NCBI GenBank assembly: GCA_964399475.1
Contig: CAYNRB010000051.1
Coordinates: forward strand, 1-16,606
DNA: 16,606 bases
Direction of reading: 5' to 3'
Origin: QPIN01 sp964399475
GTDB lineage: Bacteria; Pseudomonadota; Gammaproteobacteria; Methylococcales; Methylomonadaceae
The position numbers were made by a program, and so were the translations under genes. Below, piece by piece: positions 1 to 6,930 of the stretch. The notes under the pieces are model-generated. The model saw only the letters and a program-made list of their open reading frames with translations, did no database searches and was not told the origin of the DNA. Position 1 is the stretch's first letter; each line of letters opens with the position of its first letter.

Positions 1-126
1 AACTGACGCAGGATTTTTATTTGTCTTCAACTAACACACGGATGTGTGTAGGTAGAGTAATGCACTAGGGCAGGAGCCCGTAAGTAGAATAATGCAGGAG
101 CAATTTCGAGGAGCAATTACCGAGGC

Positions 127-166
127 GTGGCAACAGGCGCATAGTAAGCTACGCAACTGTTGCCAC
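127..166. repeat. Perfect 10-bp inverted repeat (hairpin)
   Basis: GTGGCAACAG at 127-136 is the exact reverse complement of CTGTTGCCAC at 157-166. The stem can continue inward as GCG (137-139) with CGC (152-154) past a two-base AA bulge. No T-run follows, so it is not a standard rho-independent terminator. It could be part of a structured RNA, an IS end or a REP-like element. Its role is unknown. Confidence 0.7.
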
Positions 167-389
167 AACGCGGAAGACGGACAAAAAGACTAGCCAGTTG
201 TCGAAGTTATTTCGTGCACGTTGCTTAAGGTGATTTGACAGAATAAAGTTACCAAGTTTGCACAGGATTTTTGTTTCTTCAAACCGCCTAAATATCAGCT
301 GTTGATTTATTGCGAGCAACTTCGTGTCTATACATAAGTCGATTATTATGCACCCTTTGTCGTTATGTAAATTTATTTATATCAAAACC

Positions 390-418
390 TAGATTTTTAA
401 AATAACTTAATGTATCAT
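390..418 (+). promoter_or_regulatory. Possible promoter of tRNA-Ser
   Basis: A TATCAT box at 413-418 lies about 14 bases before the tRNA 5' end in a very AT-rich stretch, which suits a stable-RNA promoter. The -35 region (around 390-395, TAGATT at 17 bp) is a poor match to TTGACA, so the call is tentative. Confidence 0.3.
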
Positions 419-431
419 AGCGTCTCTTTAC

Positions 432-521
432 GGAGAGGTGGCTGAGTGGTCGAAAGCGGCGGTCTTGAAAACCGTTGAGGGTTTATCCCCTCCCAGGGTT
501 CGAATCCCTGCTTCTCCGCCA
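432..521 (+). tRNA. tRNA-Ser (anticodon UGA)
   Basis: A complete class II tRNA. The acceptor strand GGAGAGG (432-438) pairs with CTTCTCC (511-517), with one G-U pair. It is followed by discriminator G518 and a genome-encoded CCA at 519-521. The D arm (GCTGAGTGGTCGAAAGC), an anticodon loop CTTGAAA with anticodon TGA between GCGGT and ACCGT, a long variable arm (GAGGGTTTATCCCCTC) and a T arm with GTTCGAATC are all present. The long variable arm and the anticodon identify it as the serine tRNA that reads UCA and other UCN codons. tRNA genes of this kind often serve as integration sites, but I see no second copy of the 3' end in this window. Confidence 0.97.
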
Positions 522-1080
522 TTTATGGCTTAGAATTACATTATATTGTCTATATTTCTCCCTCTGCTGTTACCGCTTTTATAGCCTTATAGGACTTGTC
601 ATTATTTATAGGCACTCACCGCCAAAGCTATCTTTATTTTCTATGTTTCTCCGGTAGTGTTAAAATCAACATCATTAGTTATGTTGCCAAGAGGCTTAAC
701 AGCCGTGATACACCTCTTGCTTTAACTGGTTAACTGAACAGTCCTAACAACCATCCCATAAATCTTATTGCTGTTCCTGCCTCTTAACAGATGCTTTTAG
801 CTTTCTAGAACCAGCCTCTGCTTTAGCCACAATAGAGACCGAACCACCTAACCCTGAGAATAATCCTGCTGTTGATTCTGTTGGTAATCCCAACGGGTAA
901 TGTATAGACTATTTCGGTCAGGCTTTTGTGCAGGTGTATTGTCCGATTTGTGGATAGATAATGCTGCTAAAAAATCAACATAATATTAACCTTGATTTCT
1001 ATTCACACATTAGACATTGAAAGGCCGTCATTGACCCAATCCGGTAAAAGATTAATAGATTGGCTAAAGTCAGTTAATAT

Positions 1081-1111
1081 TTGAGAATACTTTGTTCAAC
1101 TAGATTATACT
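1081..1111 (+). promoter_or_regulatory. Possible promoter of the RRM gene
   Basis: TTGAGA (1081-1086) is followed after 19 bases by TATACT (1106-1111), each differing from the sigma-70 consensus at one position. The spacer is longer than the ideal 17. A start from here would leave a leader of about 105 bases containing the two hairpins listed below. Confidence 0.3.
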
Positions 1112-1150
1112 TGAGTAGGCGATGACATCATTTATCATGAATACTATTCC

Positions 1151-1198
1151 TCACCCCCAGGGTGATTTCTGAGGGTTGTAATTAATAGCAATACCCTC
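1151..1198 (+). promoter_or_regulatory. Two hairpins in the leader of the RRM gene
   Basis: TCACCC (1151-1156) and GGGTGA (1160-1165) form a tight stem with a CCA loop. GAGGGT (1171-1176) and ACCCTC (1193-1198) form a second stem. CCTCA at 1149-1153 could instead pair with TGAGG at 1169-1173, so the structures may exclude one another. Structured leaders are known for cold-inducible RNA-binding protein mRNAs. Any regulatory role here is inferred. Confidence 0.35.
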
Positions 1199-1224
1199 CT
1201 CCTTACATCTAAAGAGTAACAGAA

Positions 1225-1485
1225 TTGAAAAAACTATTTATCGGCAACTTACCTACTAGCACAAGCCAAAAAGATCTTGAGGATCTATTTTCCGAATTCG
1301 GTACCGTGCGCTCATCCAATCTTGTCACTGATGTTTTTTCTGGGCAATGTAAAGGTTTTGGTTTCATCGAAATGGAAGGTCATGAGGCACGAGCTGCTAT
1401 TGCAGGACTGGATGGCAAAGATTTTAAAGGAAATTCATTGAGGGTTAACTTTGAGTCGCCTAAAGCGGGACGAAGAGGCCGTTAA
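1225..1485 (+). CDS. Small single-RRM RNA-binding protein
   Basis: An 86-residue protein made of almost exactly one RNA recognition motif. RNP2 is LFIGNL (residues 4-9) and RNP1 is KGFGFIEM (43-50), with the aromatic residues expected to stack on RNA. The short C-terminal tail is basic (KAGRRGR). It resembles bacterial single-RRM proteins of the cyanobacterial Rbp type, which bind single-stranded RNA and are often cold-responsive. It probably acts in the cytoplasm as an RNA chaperone or regulator, with targets unknown. The start is TTG, chosen because MKKLFIGNL is the canonical RRM beginning and no ATG or GTG fits. The ribosome-binding site is weak (AAAGAG). It appears monocistronic between a gene-free stretch and decayed mobile DNA. 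The family call is firm; the function is inferred. Confidence 0.9.
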   Translation: MKKLFIGNLPTSTSQKDLEDLFSEFGTVRSSNLVTDVFSGQCKGFGFIEMEGHEARAAIAGLDGKDFKGNSLRVNFESPKAGRRGR

Positions 1486-1810
1486 TAAATACTCAATATC
1501 AGCTTTTATTATACCCATTATCATAGCATCGGAGAAATGAATCGTTTGTCTGTTTTTGGCCGATAATTTTCATAATGTTAGGGTGATTGACATTATAGAG
1601 ATGCATCCATTCAACTGCTTTTTCTAAGGCTCGTCGGGCAAAAAAGCAACGAGTTATTGGGTCTGATATACACAGCTTCTTCCTTGGTGGTGTTATCGTG
1701 TACGGCCTCATAAGGCAATAAAAACTAAAGTTTGACATCCGCATCTGCTGATTAAGTTTGCCAACATGGCATGAATTCGGACATGAACAGCAGGATCTAA
1801 ATAAATTTTT
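1486..1810. other. Stretch between RRM gene and ISL3 element
   Basis: The only content I can point to is a minus-strand open frame of 81 codons (listed separately) that may be the tail of a lost gene. No terminator for the RRM gene is evident. The stretch ends at the left inverted repeat of the ISL3 element. Confidence 0.5.
1499..1744 (-). pseudogene. Unrecognised protein fragment, possible transposase tail
   Basis: An 81-codon minus-strand frame. Its second half (FARRALEKAVEWMHLYNVNHPN, residues 35-56, followed by IIGQKQTNDSF) is amphipathic and protein-like, whereas the first 20 or so residues look random. The W-x3-YN-x3-HP pattern loosely recalls the end of rve-type integrase domains (W..YN..RPH), but I cannot place it in a family. 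No ribosome-binding site is evident. It abuts the decayed ISL3 element, so a remnant of another mobile gene is the likeliest explanation. A chance open frame is possible. Confidence 0.3.
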
Positions 1811-3109
1811 GGGTCTATTTGGGATAAAGTGGGTAATTAAATTTTAATTCTCCACAGTGACAGTAAATCATATTAATAAAATTCTTAGTATTTCGAAAAC
1901 CTCTTGCTCTTAGTTTAGCCATTTGAATTTTTTTATTAATGCTCTCAAGAGTGGCAATAGTAATATGGGTTTCAGCAAAATTTACAATGCCTGACAGATG
2001 AGATTTTACGGTACTTGCAAAGGCCATAAACGGCTCAATCTTACTTTGTTCAACCTCTCTTTGCACCACTGATCAATAAATGCCGTTGCTGCCTGCTTAT
2101 TTGGCATATCCCACAAATCATTGAACAACATTTTCAATCGATAGGCCTCGCCTAAAGTAGGAAACAGCGTAATGAGTTCCACTAAGGATGCTTTCTTGCT
2201 ATCAGACAATGAATTCTGGTTTTTCAGAAAAGTGTATTTGTGACCTTTTAGCTCATCATGCTCCAGCCTTTCTTGTTGTCGAACCTTGTCCATGGCTTCA
2301 TTAAGTAATTTGACAACGTAAAAACGGTCAAAGGCAATTTCTGCCTGAGGAAAGTGGTTCTTGATACCCGACATAAAGGCTGGGAAAGATCAATACTAGC
2401 TTGAGTAATCTGCTCGGGTTCGACATTTTTCAACTGTAGGTACTCTTTGGTATCTTTAATAGTTTTAGTGCCTTTCCCTTTAACAACATGAAGCACTCTG
2501 CGCTGTTCTAAATCAACGGCAACGGTGACATATTTATGCCCTTTTCGTCTTGAGGTTTCATCAAAGCCAAGTTGAGTCACGGATGACAGATCATCTGCCT
2601 GATAAGCTAAATTGATCCAATGATTGAAGATTGTCCAAATTCTATGAGGGTTTTCTTTCAGTAAATGGCCGACTTTGTTAACCGGCATTTCTTTTTCAAT
2701 GAGAGCCATCGCCAACGCTTCAAATAATAGCGTAAAACCACTGCCTTTTCGTGCCCAGGGAATATCCATTAAACGAACTTTTCTTTCACTGGTTCGGATC
2801 CGTGGGACGGAGCAATGAAGTTGGCAGGTGTGTTCAAAGAAATTCAGATGTCGCCAGGTTTTGGCTTGTCTGTCGTGGACAGGACATTATGCTCCCGTTT
2901 TATCTTCAAACTTGCTACCTCGTTTAAATCCCAGATGAATATGAAGTTCTTTGACTGATTCAGTATCTGTCTGTATTTCAACATTAGAAATAATCCAAGG
3001 TTCTGCTAAGTCTAAGGCTAATGTAAATATTTCGTTGCTATTCATCTAAATTTAGTCGGTAAAATTGAAATATTTTACAGAATTTAGCCACTTAATTCTT
3101 CATAGACCC
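1811..3109 (-). mobile_element. Decayed ISL3-family insertion sequence
   Basis: The element is bounded by terminal inverted repeats. The left end at 1811-1836 begins GGGTCTAT. The right end at 3084-3109 is its inverted counterpart, with 20 of 26 positions identical, including the outer eight bases and the AAGTGG block. The length of about 1.3 kb and the encoded transposase suit ISL3. I find no 8-bp target duplication: flanks are AAATTTTT on the left and GTAAGATA on the right. This suggests an old insertion or rearrangement of one flank. The transposase is broken, so the copy cannot move by itself. It lies between the RRM gene and the fabA promoter. Confidence 0.88.
1815..3045 (-). pseudogene. 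ISL3-family transposase, disrupted
   Basis: Joining frames gives a near full-length ISL3 transposase of about 410 codons. It starts at ATG (complement of 3043-3045), MNSNEIFTLALDL, with ELHIHLGFKRGSKF typical of the N-terminus. An in-frame TAA at 2887-2889 interrupts the zinc-binding part just before CPVHD. Then come TWRHLNFF and IPWARKGSGFTLLFEAL, followed by the DDE core. The catalytic residues are Asp in GFDETSRRKGHKYVT, Asp in ASIDLS and Glu in TLESINKKIQMAKLRARGF. A one-base loss near 2381-2385 (minus-strand CTTTCCCAGCC) shifts the frame at SIDLS, where GIKNHFPQAEIAFDRFYVVK resumes. A second shift lies in the GAGAG run near 2055-2060 (WCKE to VEQSKIEP). The final codons run into the left inverted repeat. 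Three lesions make it a clear pseudogene. Confidence 0.92.
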
Positions 3110-3184
3110 GTAAGATAGAGCAGAAAAATCTTATCTCTATTTTAGATATTTTTACAATCCTGATTCAAACTATTCCCTCGTGCG

Positions 3185-3208
3185 ATTGTGCAAGGTATAA
3201 TGCACAAT
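3185..3208. promoter_or_regulatory. Operator-like palindrome over fabA -10 box
   Basis: ATTGTGCA (3185-3192) and TGCACAAT (3201-3208) are perfect 8-bp inverted half-sites separated by 8 bases. The arrangement fits a dimeric repressor site. It overlaps the TATAAT box, so binding would block RNA polymerase. It does not match the E. coli FadR or FabR consensus as I know them, so I do not name the regulator. Confidence 0.6.
3196..3201 (+). promoter_or_regulatory. Consensus -10 box of fabA-fabB promoter
   Basis: A perfect TATAAT hexamer 41 bases before the fabA start. The -35 region at the right distance (3173-3178, TTCCCT) is poor, so the promoter may depend on an activator or on an extended -10 contact. 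Confidence 0.65.
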
Positions 3209-3241
3209 TATATTTAAGAAGAAAACTAGGTGTAAACACGA

Positions 3242-3757
3242 ATGGAAAAACAGCATAGCTTTACTCGGGAAGAACTATTAAAGTCTGGAAGAGGCGAGAT
3301 ATATGGCTCTGACAATGCTCAATTGCCACTTCCTCCTATGCTTATGATGGATCGTATTACCCATATTTCTGATGAAGGTGGAGAGTTTGACAAAGGTCAG
3401 GTCATTGCTGAATTGGATATTACGCCAGATTTGTGGTTTTTCGATTGTCATTTTCAAGGTGATCCGGTTATGCCTGGTTGTCTGGGATTGGATGCCATGT
3501 GGCAATTGATTGGTTTTTTCTTGTGCTGGATGGGGGGGCCGGGGAAAGGCCGAGCATTAGGTTGTGGTGAAGTAAAATTCACCGGACAAGTACTACCAAC
3601 AGCCAAGAAAGTAGTTTATAGAATTGATCTTAAACGCCTGATTATGCGTAGATTAGTCATGGGTATTGGTGATGCTACCATGGAAGTGGATGGTAATGTA
3701 ATTTACCGGGCAAAAGATTTGAGAGTTGGGTTGTTTACTTCTACTAAAGATTTCTAG
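3242..3757 (+). CDS. fabA: 3-hydroxydecanoyl-ACP dehydratase/isomerase FabA
   Basis: FabA dehydrates 3-hydroxyacyl-ACP and isomerises trans-2-decenoyl-ACP to cis-3-decenoyl-ACP, the branch point of anaerobic unsaturated fatty acid synthesis in the cytoplasm. The 171-residue length matches the family. It is a single hotdog fold with the catalytic pair in place: His70 in FDCHFQGDPVMPG and Asp84 in GCLGLDAMWQL. The conserved LPPMLMMDRI segment (about 30-39) is also present. The ATG at 3242 has AGGTG nine bases upstream. FabB begins 10 bases after the stop, so the two form an operon, as in Pseudomonas and unlike E. coli. A perfect palindrome covers the promoter, which points to control of membrane unsaturation by a repressor. 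The identification is secure. Confidence 0.98.
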   Translation: MEKQHSFTREELLKSGRGEIYGSDNAQLPLPPMLMMDRITHISDEGGEFDKGQVIAELDITPDLWFFDCHFQGDPVMPGCLGLDAMWQLIGFFLCWMGGPGKGRALGCGEVKFTGQVLPTAKKVVYRIDLKRLIMRRLVMGIGDATMEVDGNVIYRAKDLRVGLFTSTKDF

Positions 3758-3767
3758 AGGGATATTG

Positions 3768-4985
3768 ATGAAAAGAGTTGTCGTGACGGGCCTTGGTATT
3801 GTTTCTAGTATTGGGAATAATAAAGAAGAAGTTCTGGAATCTTTAAAGCTAGGGCGGTCAGGTATTGTTCATGCCGATGTGTATGAAGAAATGGGATTCA
3901 GGAGCCATGTTCATGGCCCAATAACTATTGATTTGAAAGGACTTATTGATCGTAAAGTAAAACGCTTTATGGGCGATGGTGCTGCTTTTAACTATATTGC
4001 AATGCAACAGGCAATTGAACACTCTGGTTTAACAGACAATGAAGTTTCAAATATTCGTACGGGTTTGGTTATGGGTTCTGGAGGCCCGTCAACATCAAAC
4101 TTGGTCAATGCGGCTGATATATTAAGAGAGAAAGGCGTAAAAAGAGTGGGGCCTTATATGGTGCCGCGTACTATGTCCAGTACCAATACTGCCTGTCTTG
4201 CTACACCCTATAAAATTAAAGGTGTCAATTACTCAATCAGTTCCGCTTGTGCAACCAGTGCACATTGCATTGGACATGCGATGGAATTGATCCAGCTGGG
4301 AAAACAGGATGTTGTTTTTGCTGGGGGTGGAGAAGAAGAACATTGGTCCATGTCTGTATTATTTGATGCAATGGGAGCCTTGTCTTCAAAATATAATGAG
4401 TGTCCTGATACCGCCTCAAGACCTTATGATGAAACCCGTGATGGCTTTGTCATATCTGGAGGAGGGGGCGTTTTAGTGATTGAAGAACTGGAACATGCGA
4501 AAGCCCGTGGTGCTAATATTCTTGCGGAATTAGTTGGATACGGCGCAACTTCTGATGGTTTTGATATGGTTCAGCCTTCTGGAGAAGGTGCGATACGTTG
4601 TATGCATCAAGCCATGGCAACAGTAGAAAATTGCAAAATTGATTATATTAATGCGCATGGAACCAGTACCCCTGTAGGTGATACCCGTGAACTGGAAGCC
4701 TTGCGTGAAGTATTTGGAAAGGATGGTGTACCAGCAGTTAGTTCAACAAAATCATTAACAGGACATGCATTAGGTGCGGCGGGTGTCAATGAATCTATTT
4801 ATTCATTGTTAATGATGGGTGAAAATTTCTTGAGTGCTTCTGCCAATATCAATCAGCTTGATCCACAAGCGGAGGGCATACCTATTGTTAGGGAGCGTCA
4901 GGATAATGTGACGTTGAATACTATTATGTCCAATAGTTTTGGATTTGGTGGGACTAACGCCACATTGATTTTTCAGCGTTATTAA
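3768..4985 (+). CDS. fabB: 3-oxoacyl-ACP synthase I FabB
   Basis: FabB elongates the cis-3-decenoyl-ACP made by FabA, adding malonyl-ACP units so that unsaturated chains can form. From the ATG at 3768 the protein is 405 residues, close to the E. coli length. The catalytic triad is visible: Cys161 in SSACATSAH, His297 in NAHGTSTPVGD and His333 in KSLTGHALGAAG, with Lys328. The C-terminal SNSFGFGGTNATLIF is characteristic of ketosynthases. I chose 3768 because it yields the canonical MKRVVVTGLG start and has GAGGG just upstream. The in-frame ATG at 3726 would add 14 unrelated residues inside fabA. It is co-transcribed with fabA. No strong terminator follows; the next gene is 112 bases away. Confidence 0.98.
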   Translation: MKRVVVTGLGIVSSIGNNKEEVLESLKLGRSGIVHADVYEEMGFRSHVHGPITIDLKGLIDRKVKRFMGDGAAFNYIAMQQAIEHSGLTDNEVSNIRTGLVMGSGGPSTSNLVNAADILREKGVKRVGPYMVPRTMSSTNTACLATPYKIKGVNYSISSACATSAHCIGHAMELIQLGKQDVVFAGGGEEEHWSMSVLFDAMGALSSKYNECPDTASRPYDETRDGFVISGGGGVLVIEELEHAKARGANILAELVGYGATSDGFDMVQPSGEGAIRCMHQAMATVENCKIDYINAHGTSTPVGDTRELEALREVFGKDGVPAVSSTKSLTGHALGAAGVNESIYSLLMMGENFLSASANINQLDPQAEGIPIVRERQDNVTLNTIMSNSFGFGGTNATLIFQRY

Positions 4986-5097
4986 TAATAATTATTCTTC
5001 TTCTTAACTTCTTCTAATCCTCATTTTTAGAGCATGGCTTGCATGTGATCTAGATAGGAGGGGTTTCAGTATGTAAGTGCTTTAGTAAATCGTACCC

Positions 5098-5955
5098 ATG
5101 TCAGATCCGCAGAAAAAATCCAGAATTGAATTTAATAAATTACAGAAAAGGCTACGCAGAAATGTAGGTGAGGCAATAGTCGAATATAATATGATCGAAG
5201 AGGGTGACAAGATTATGGCTTGTTTATCCGGTGGTAAAGATTCTTTTGTCATGTTGGACATTTTGTTAAATCTACAAAAAACAGCGCCAATCTCCTTCGA
5301 AATTCTAGCTGTCAATCTGGATCAAAAACAACCAGGATTTCCTGAACATGTGTTGCCTGAATATCTAGAATCACTAGGCGTACCCTTTCATATCATTGAA
5401 CATGATACTTATAGTATCGTTAAAAGAATTATTCCAGAAGGTAAAACAACTTGTAGCTTATGTTCGAGATTAAGGCGCGGCACTTTATATGGATTTGCAA
5501 AACAGCATAAAATAACTAAAATTGCCTTAGGCCATCATAGAGATGATATTTTAGAAACCTTTTTCTTGAACATGTTTTTTTCGGGAAAGTTGAAAGCCAT
5601 GCCGCCTAAGTTGTTAAGTGATGATAAGCAAAATATTGTTATCAGACCTTTAGCTTATTGCAAGGAAAAAGACTTAGCCCGTTTTGCTGAAATAAAAAAA
5701 TACCCGATTATTCCTTGTAACTTATGTGGTTCTCAAGAAAATTTGCAGCGTAAAGTAATGAAGGGCATGTTAGCTGGCTGGGATAAACAGTTTCCTGGGC
5801 GATTAGAAACTATTTTCTCAAGCTTGCAAAGTATTGCACCATCTCAAATGGCTGATAGCCATTTATTTGATTTTACTGGATTAAAAATATCTGAACCAGT
5901 TGAAAGCGGCAGAATGGCTTCAGAGGAAGCAGGGCTTGAGATATTAGAACGGTAA
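5098..5955 (+). CDS. ttcA: tRNA 2-thiocytidine biosynthesis protein TtcA
   Basis: TtcA thiolates cytidine 32 of some tRNAs using ATP and an iron-sulfur cluster. The 285-residue protein has the PP-loop ATP motif SGGKDS (44-49), the CxxC pair Cys119/Cys122 in TCSLCSRLRRG, and a second pair Cys207/Cys210 in IPCNLCGSQENLQR. The last of these corresponds to the third cluster ligand in characterised TtcA. ALGHHRDDILETFFLN (143-158) is typical of the family. The ATG at 5098 gives the expected length. The ribosome-binding site is not obvious (AGGAGGGG lies too far upstream, near 5056). It reads in the same direction as the C1 genes, but a repeat-bearing gap of 78 bases follows, so I do not assume a shared operon. 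The identification is secure. Confidence 0.96.
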   Translation: MSDPQKKSRIEFNKLQKRLRRNVGEAIVEYNMIEEGDKIMACLSGGKDSFVMLDILLNLQKTAPISFEILAVNLDQKQPGFPEHVLPEYLESLGVPFHIIEHDTYSIVKRIIPEGKTTCSLCSRLRRGTLYGFAKQHKITKIALGHHRDDILETFFLNMFFSGKLKAMPPKLLSDDKQNIVIRPLAYCKEKDLARFAEIKKYPIIPCNLCGSQENLQRKVMKGMLAGWDKQFPGRLETIFSSLQSIAPSQMADSHLFDFTGLKISEPVESGRMASEEAGLEILER

Positions 5956-5973
5956 AATAAATATTTGCAAATG

Positions 5974-6004
5974 TAGCCTTGATGTAGCGTAGCGAAATCA
6001 AGGA
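5974..6004 (+). repeat. Single copy of 31-base REP-like unit
   Basis: The segment starts TAGCCTTGATGTAGCG and ends TCAAGGA. It aligns without gaps to the two arms of the inverted repeat at 15158-15235. It lies in the ttcA to orfY gap as a lone unit with no inverted partner. The pattern is that of REP elements. Confidence 0.7.
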
Positions 6005-6033
6005 ATCAATGTCTGGTTCACAATTGAATTAAA

Positions 6034-6815
6034 GTGTCTCAAATTAAATGCCTATTGATAGTGGCTAATTCTGGACGAATGTTAGCTCATTATGCTAACA
6101 AAACAGGAGTTACGTCACTGGTTATTGATTGTTATGCCGATATGGACATGCAAACCTCAGTGATTGCCTGGCAAAAAGTACAATCACTAGCTCTGAAAAA
6201 TGTAGAGCCTGCATTTATCCATTTAAATAAGCAATATAAAATAAGCCATGTTATCTATGGCAGTGGGCTGGAGCAGCACCAAAATACACTGAAATTCCTC
6301 TGTGAAAATTTAAGTGTTATGGGTAATTCATTCGATGTTTTTAGAAACATTCAAAATAAAGCTTATTTTTTTTCAAAACTAACACTTTTAAATTGTCCTT
6401 TCCCCGAAACTTCTTTTCAGCCCCCCATTGAAAATGATCAATGGTTAATAAAGCCCCTACAGGGAGAAGGAGGGATTGGAATAAAAAAATATTCAGGTCT
6501 TACTCAAGAAACAGCATCTTATTACTGGCAAAAACATATTGCAGGCATTCCCCTGTCGGTATTGTTTTTTGCAAATGAGACTAACTATGAAATTATTGGG
6601 TTTCATCAACAGTTTTTTGAACAGCTAGGCGAAAATGAATTTGTTTTTTCAGCTGTGATAAATTATTTTGAAATCAATGAGACTATCAAACAGCGTGTGA
6701 ATCAAATGTTGACTGATTTGGTGCCCTGTTTTGCTTTGAAAGGGATCAACTCACTGGATTTTATTCTAAAAAACGATCAAATTTATATACTTGAAATAAA
6801 TGCCAGGCCATCAGC
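6034..6815 (+). CDS. OrfY-type ATP-grasp ligase (3' end lost in gap)
   Basis: Residues 1-260 of an ATP-grasp protein of the type found next to mch in methylotrophs (called OrfY in that literature). The N-terminal Rossmann-like part begins KCLLIVANSGRMLA. The nucleotide-binding loop is IKPLQGEGGIGI (139-150) and the metal-binding end of the fold is ILEINARPS (252-260), after which the sequence becomes N. ATP-grasp enzymes join a carboxylate to an amine or thiol through an acyl-phosphate. The substrate here is unknown; a glutamate or similar ligation in H4MPT or methylofuran synthesis is plausible from context. The GTG start at 6034 is the only one possible close by, since an in-frame TGA lies at 6025. 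No strong Shine-Dalgarno is seen. The true stop is in the gap. Confidence 0.85.
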
Positions 6816-6915
6816 NNNNNNNNNNNNNNNNNNNNNNNNNNNNNNNNNNNNNNNNNNNNNNNNNNNNNNNNNNNNNNNNNNNNNNNNNNNNNNNNNNNNN
6901 NNNNNNNNNNNNNNN
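6816..6915. other. Assembly gap of 100 N
   Basis: Exactly 100 undetermined bases, the conventional placeholder for a gap of unknown length. The true gap must hold the end of the OrfY-type gene and the start of the leader of mch. ATP-grasp proteins usually continue for tens of residues beyond the EINARPS motif, so more than 100 bases are probably missing. Confidence 0.98.
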
Positions 6916-6930
6916 ATAGGTAACCTTCAA

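Larger units (their letters stand above)
1..431. other. Gene-free stretch upstream of tRNA-Ser
   Basis: I see no convincing coding region on either strand. The stretch contains an approximate direct repeat (CAGGATTTTT followed by a T-rich run and CTTCAA, at 9-30 and 263-283), a shorter one (GTAGAATAATGCA-like, near 50-64 and 83-95), and a strong hairpin at 127-166. The last 40 bases are AT-rich and probably hold the tRNA promoter. The patchwork of small repeats suggests decayed mobile DNA or an unrecognised structured element, but nothing identifies it. Confidence 0.6.
522..1224. other. 703-base stretch with no recognisable gene
   Basis: No convincing gene here. Two similar 17-base segments (545-561 and 636-652, ATTgTCTATaTTTCTCC-like, 15 of 17 identical) form an imperfect direct repeat. 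CAAGAGG and CCTCTTG near 690-720 could form a hairpin. A frame ending in a TAA at about 898-900 reads like a Pro/Asn-rich protein tail (EPPNPENNPAVDSVGNPNG) but has no start codon, and upstream of that tail it does not look protein-like. The last 130 bases probably form the leader of the RRM gene. Confidence 0.5.

Noticed and set aside
518..529. GCCATTTATGGC as terminator or att site at the tRNA 3' end
   Set aside because: Four-base stem overlapping the CCA end with no T-run, and no second copy of the tRNA 3' end was found in the window.
475..657. Open frame starting inside tRNA-Ser
   Set aside because: Begins in the tRNA, has a composition unlike protein and no ribosome-binding site.
840..900. 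Protein-like Pro/Asn-rich tail ending at TAA 898-900
   Set aside because: No start codon, and the upstream part of the frame does not look coding; kept only as a remark.
3726..3767. Earlier fabB start at 3726
   Set aside because: It would add 14 residues lying inside fabA and unlike FabB; ATG 3768 gives the canonical MKRVVVTGLG and has its own GAGGG.
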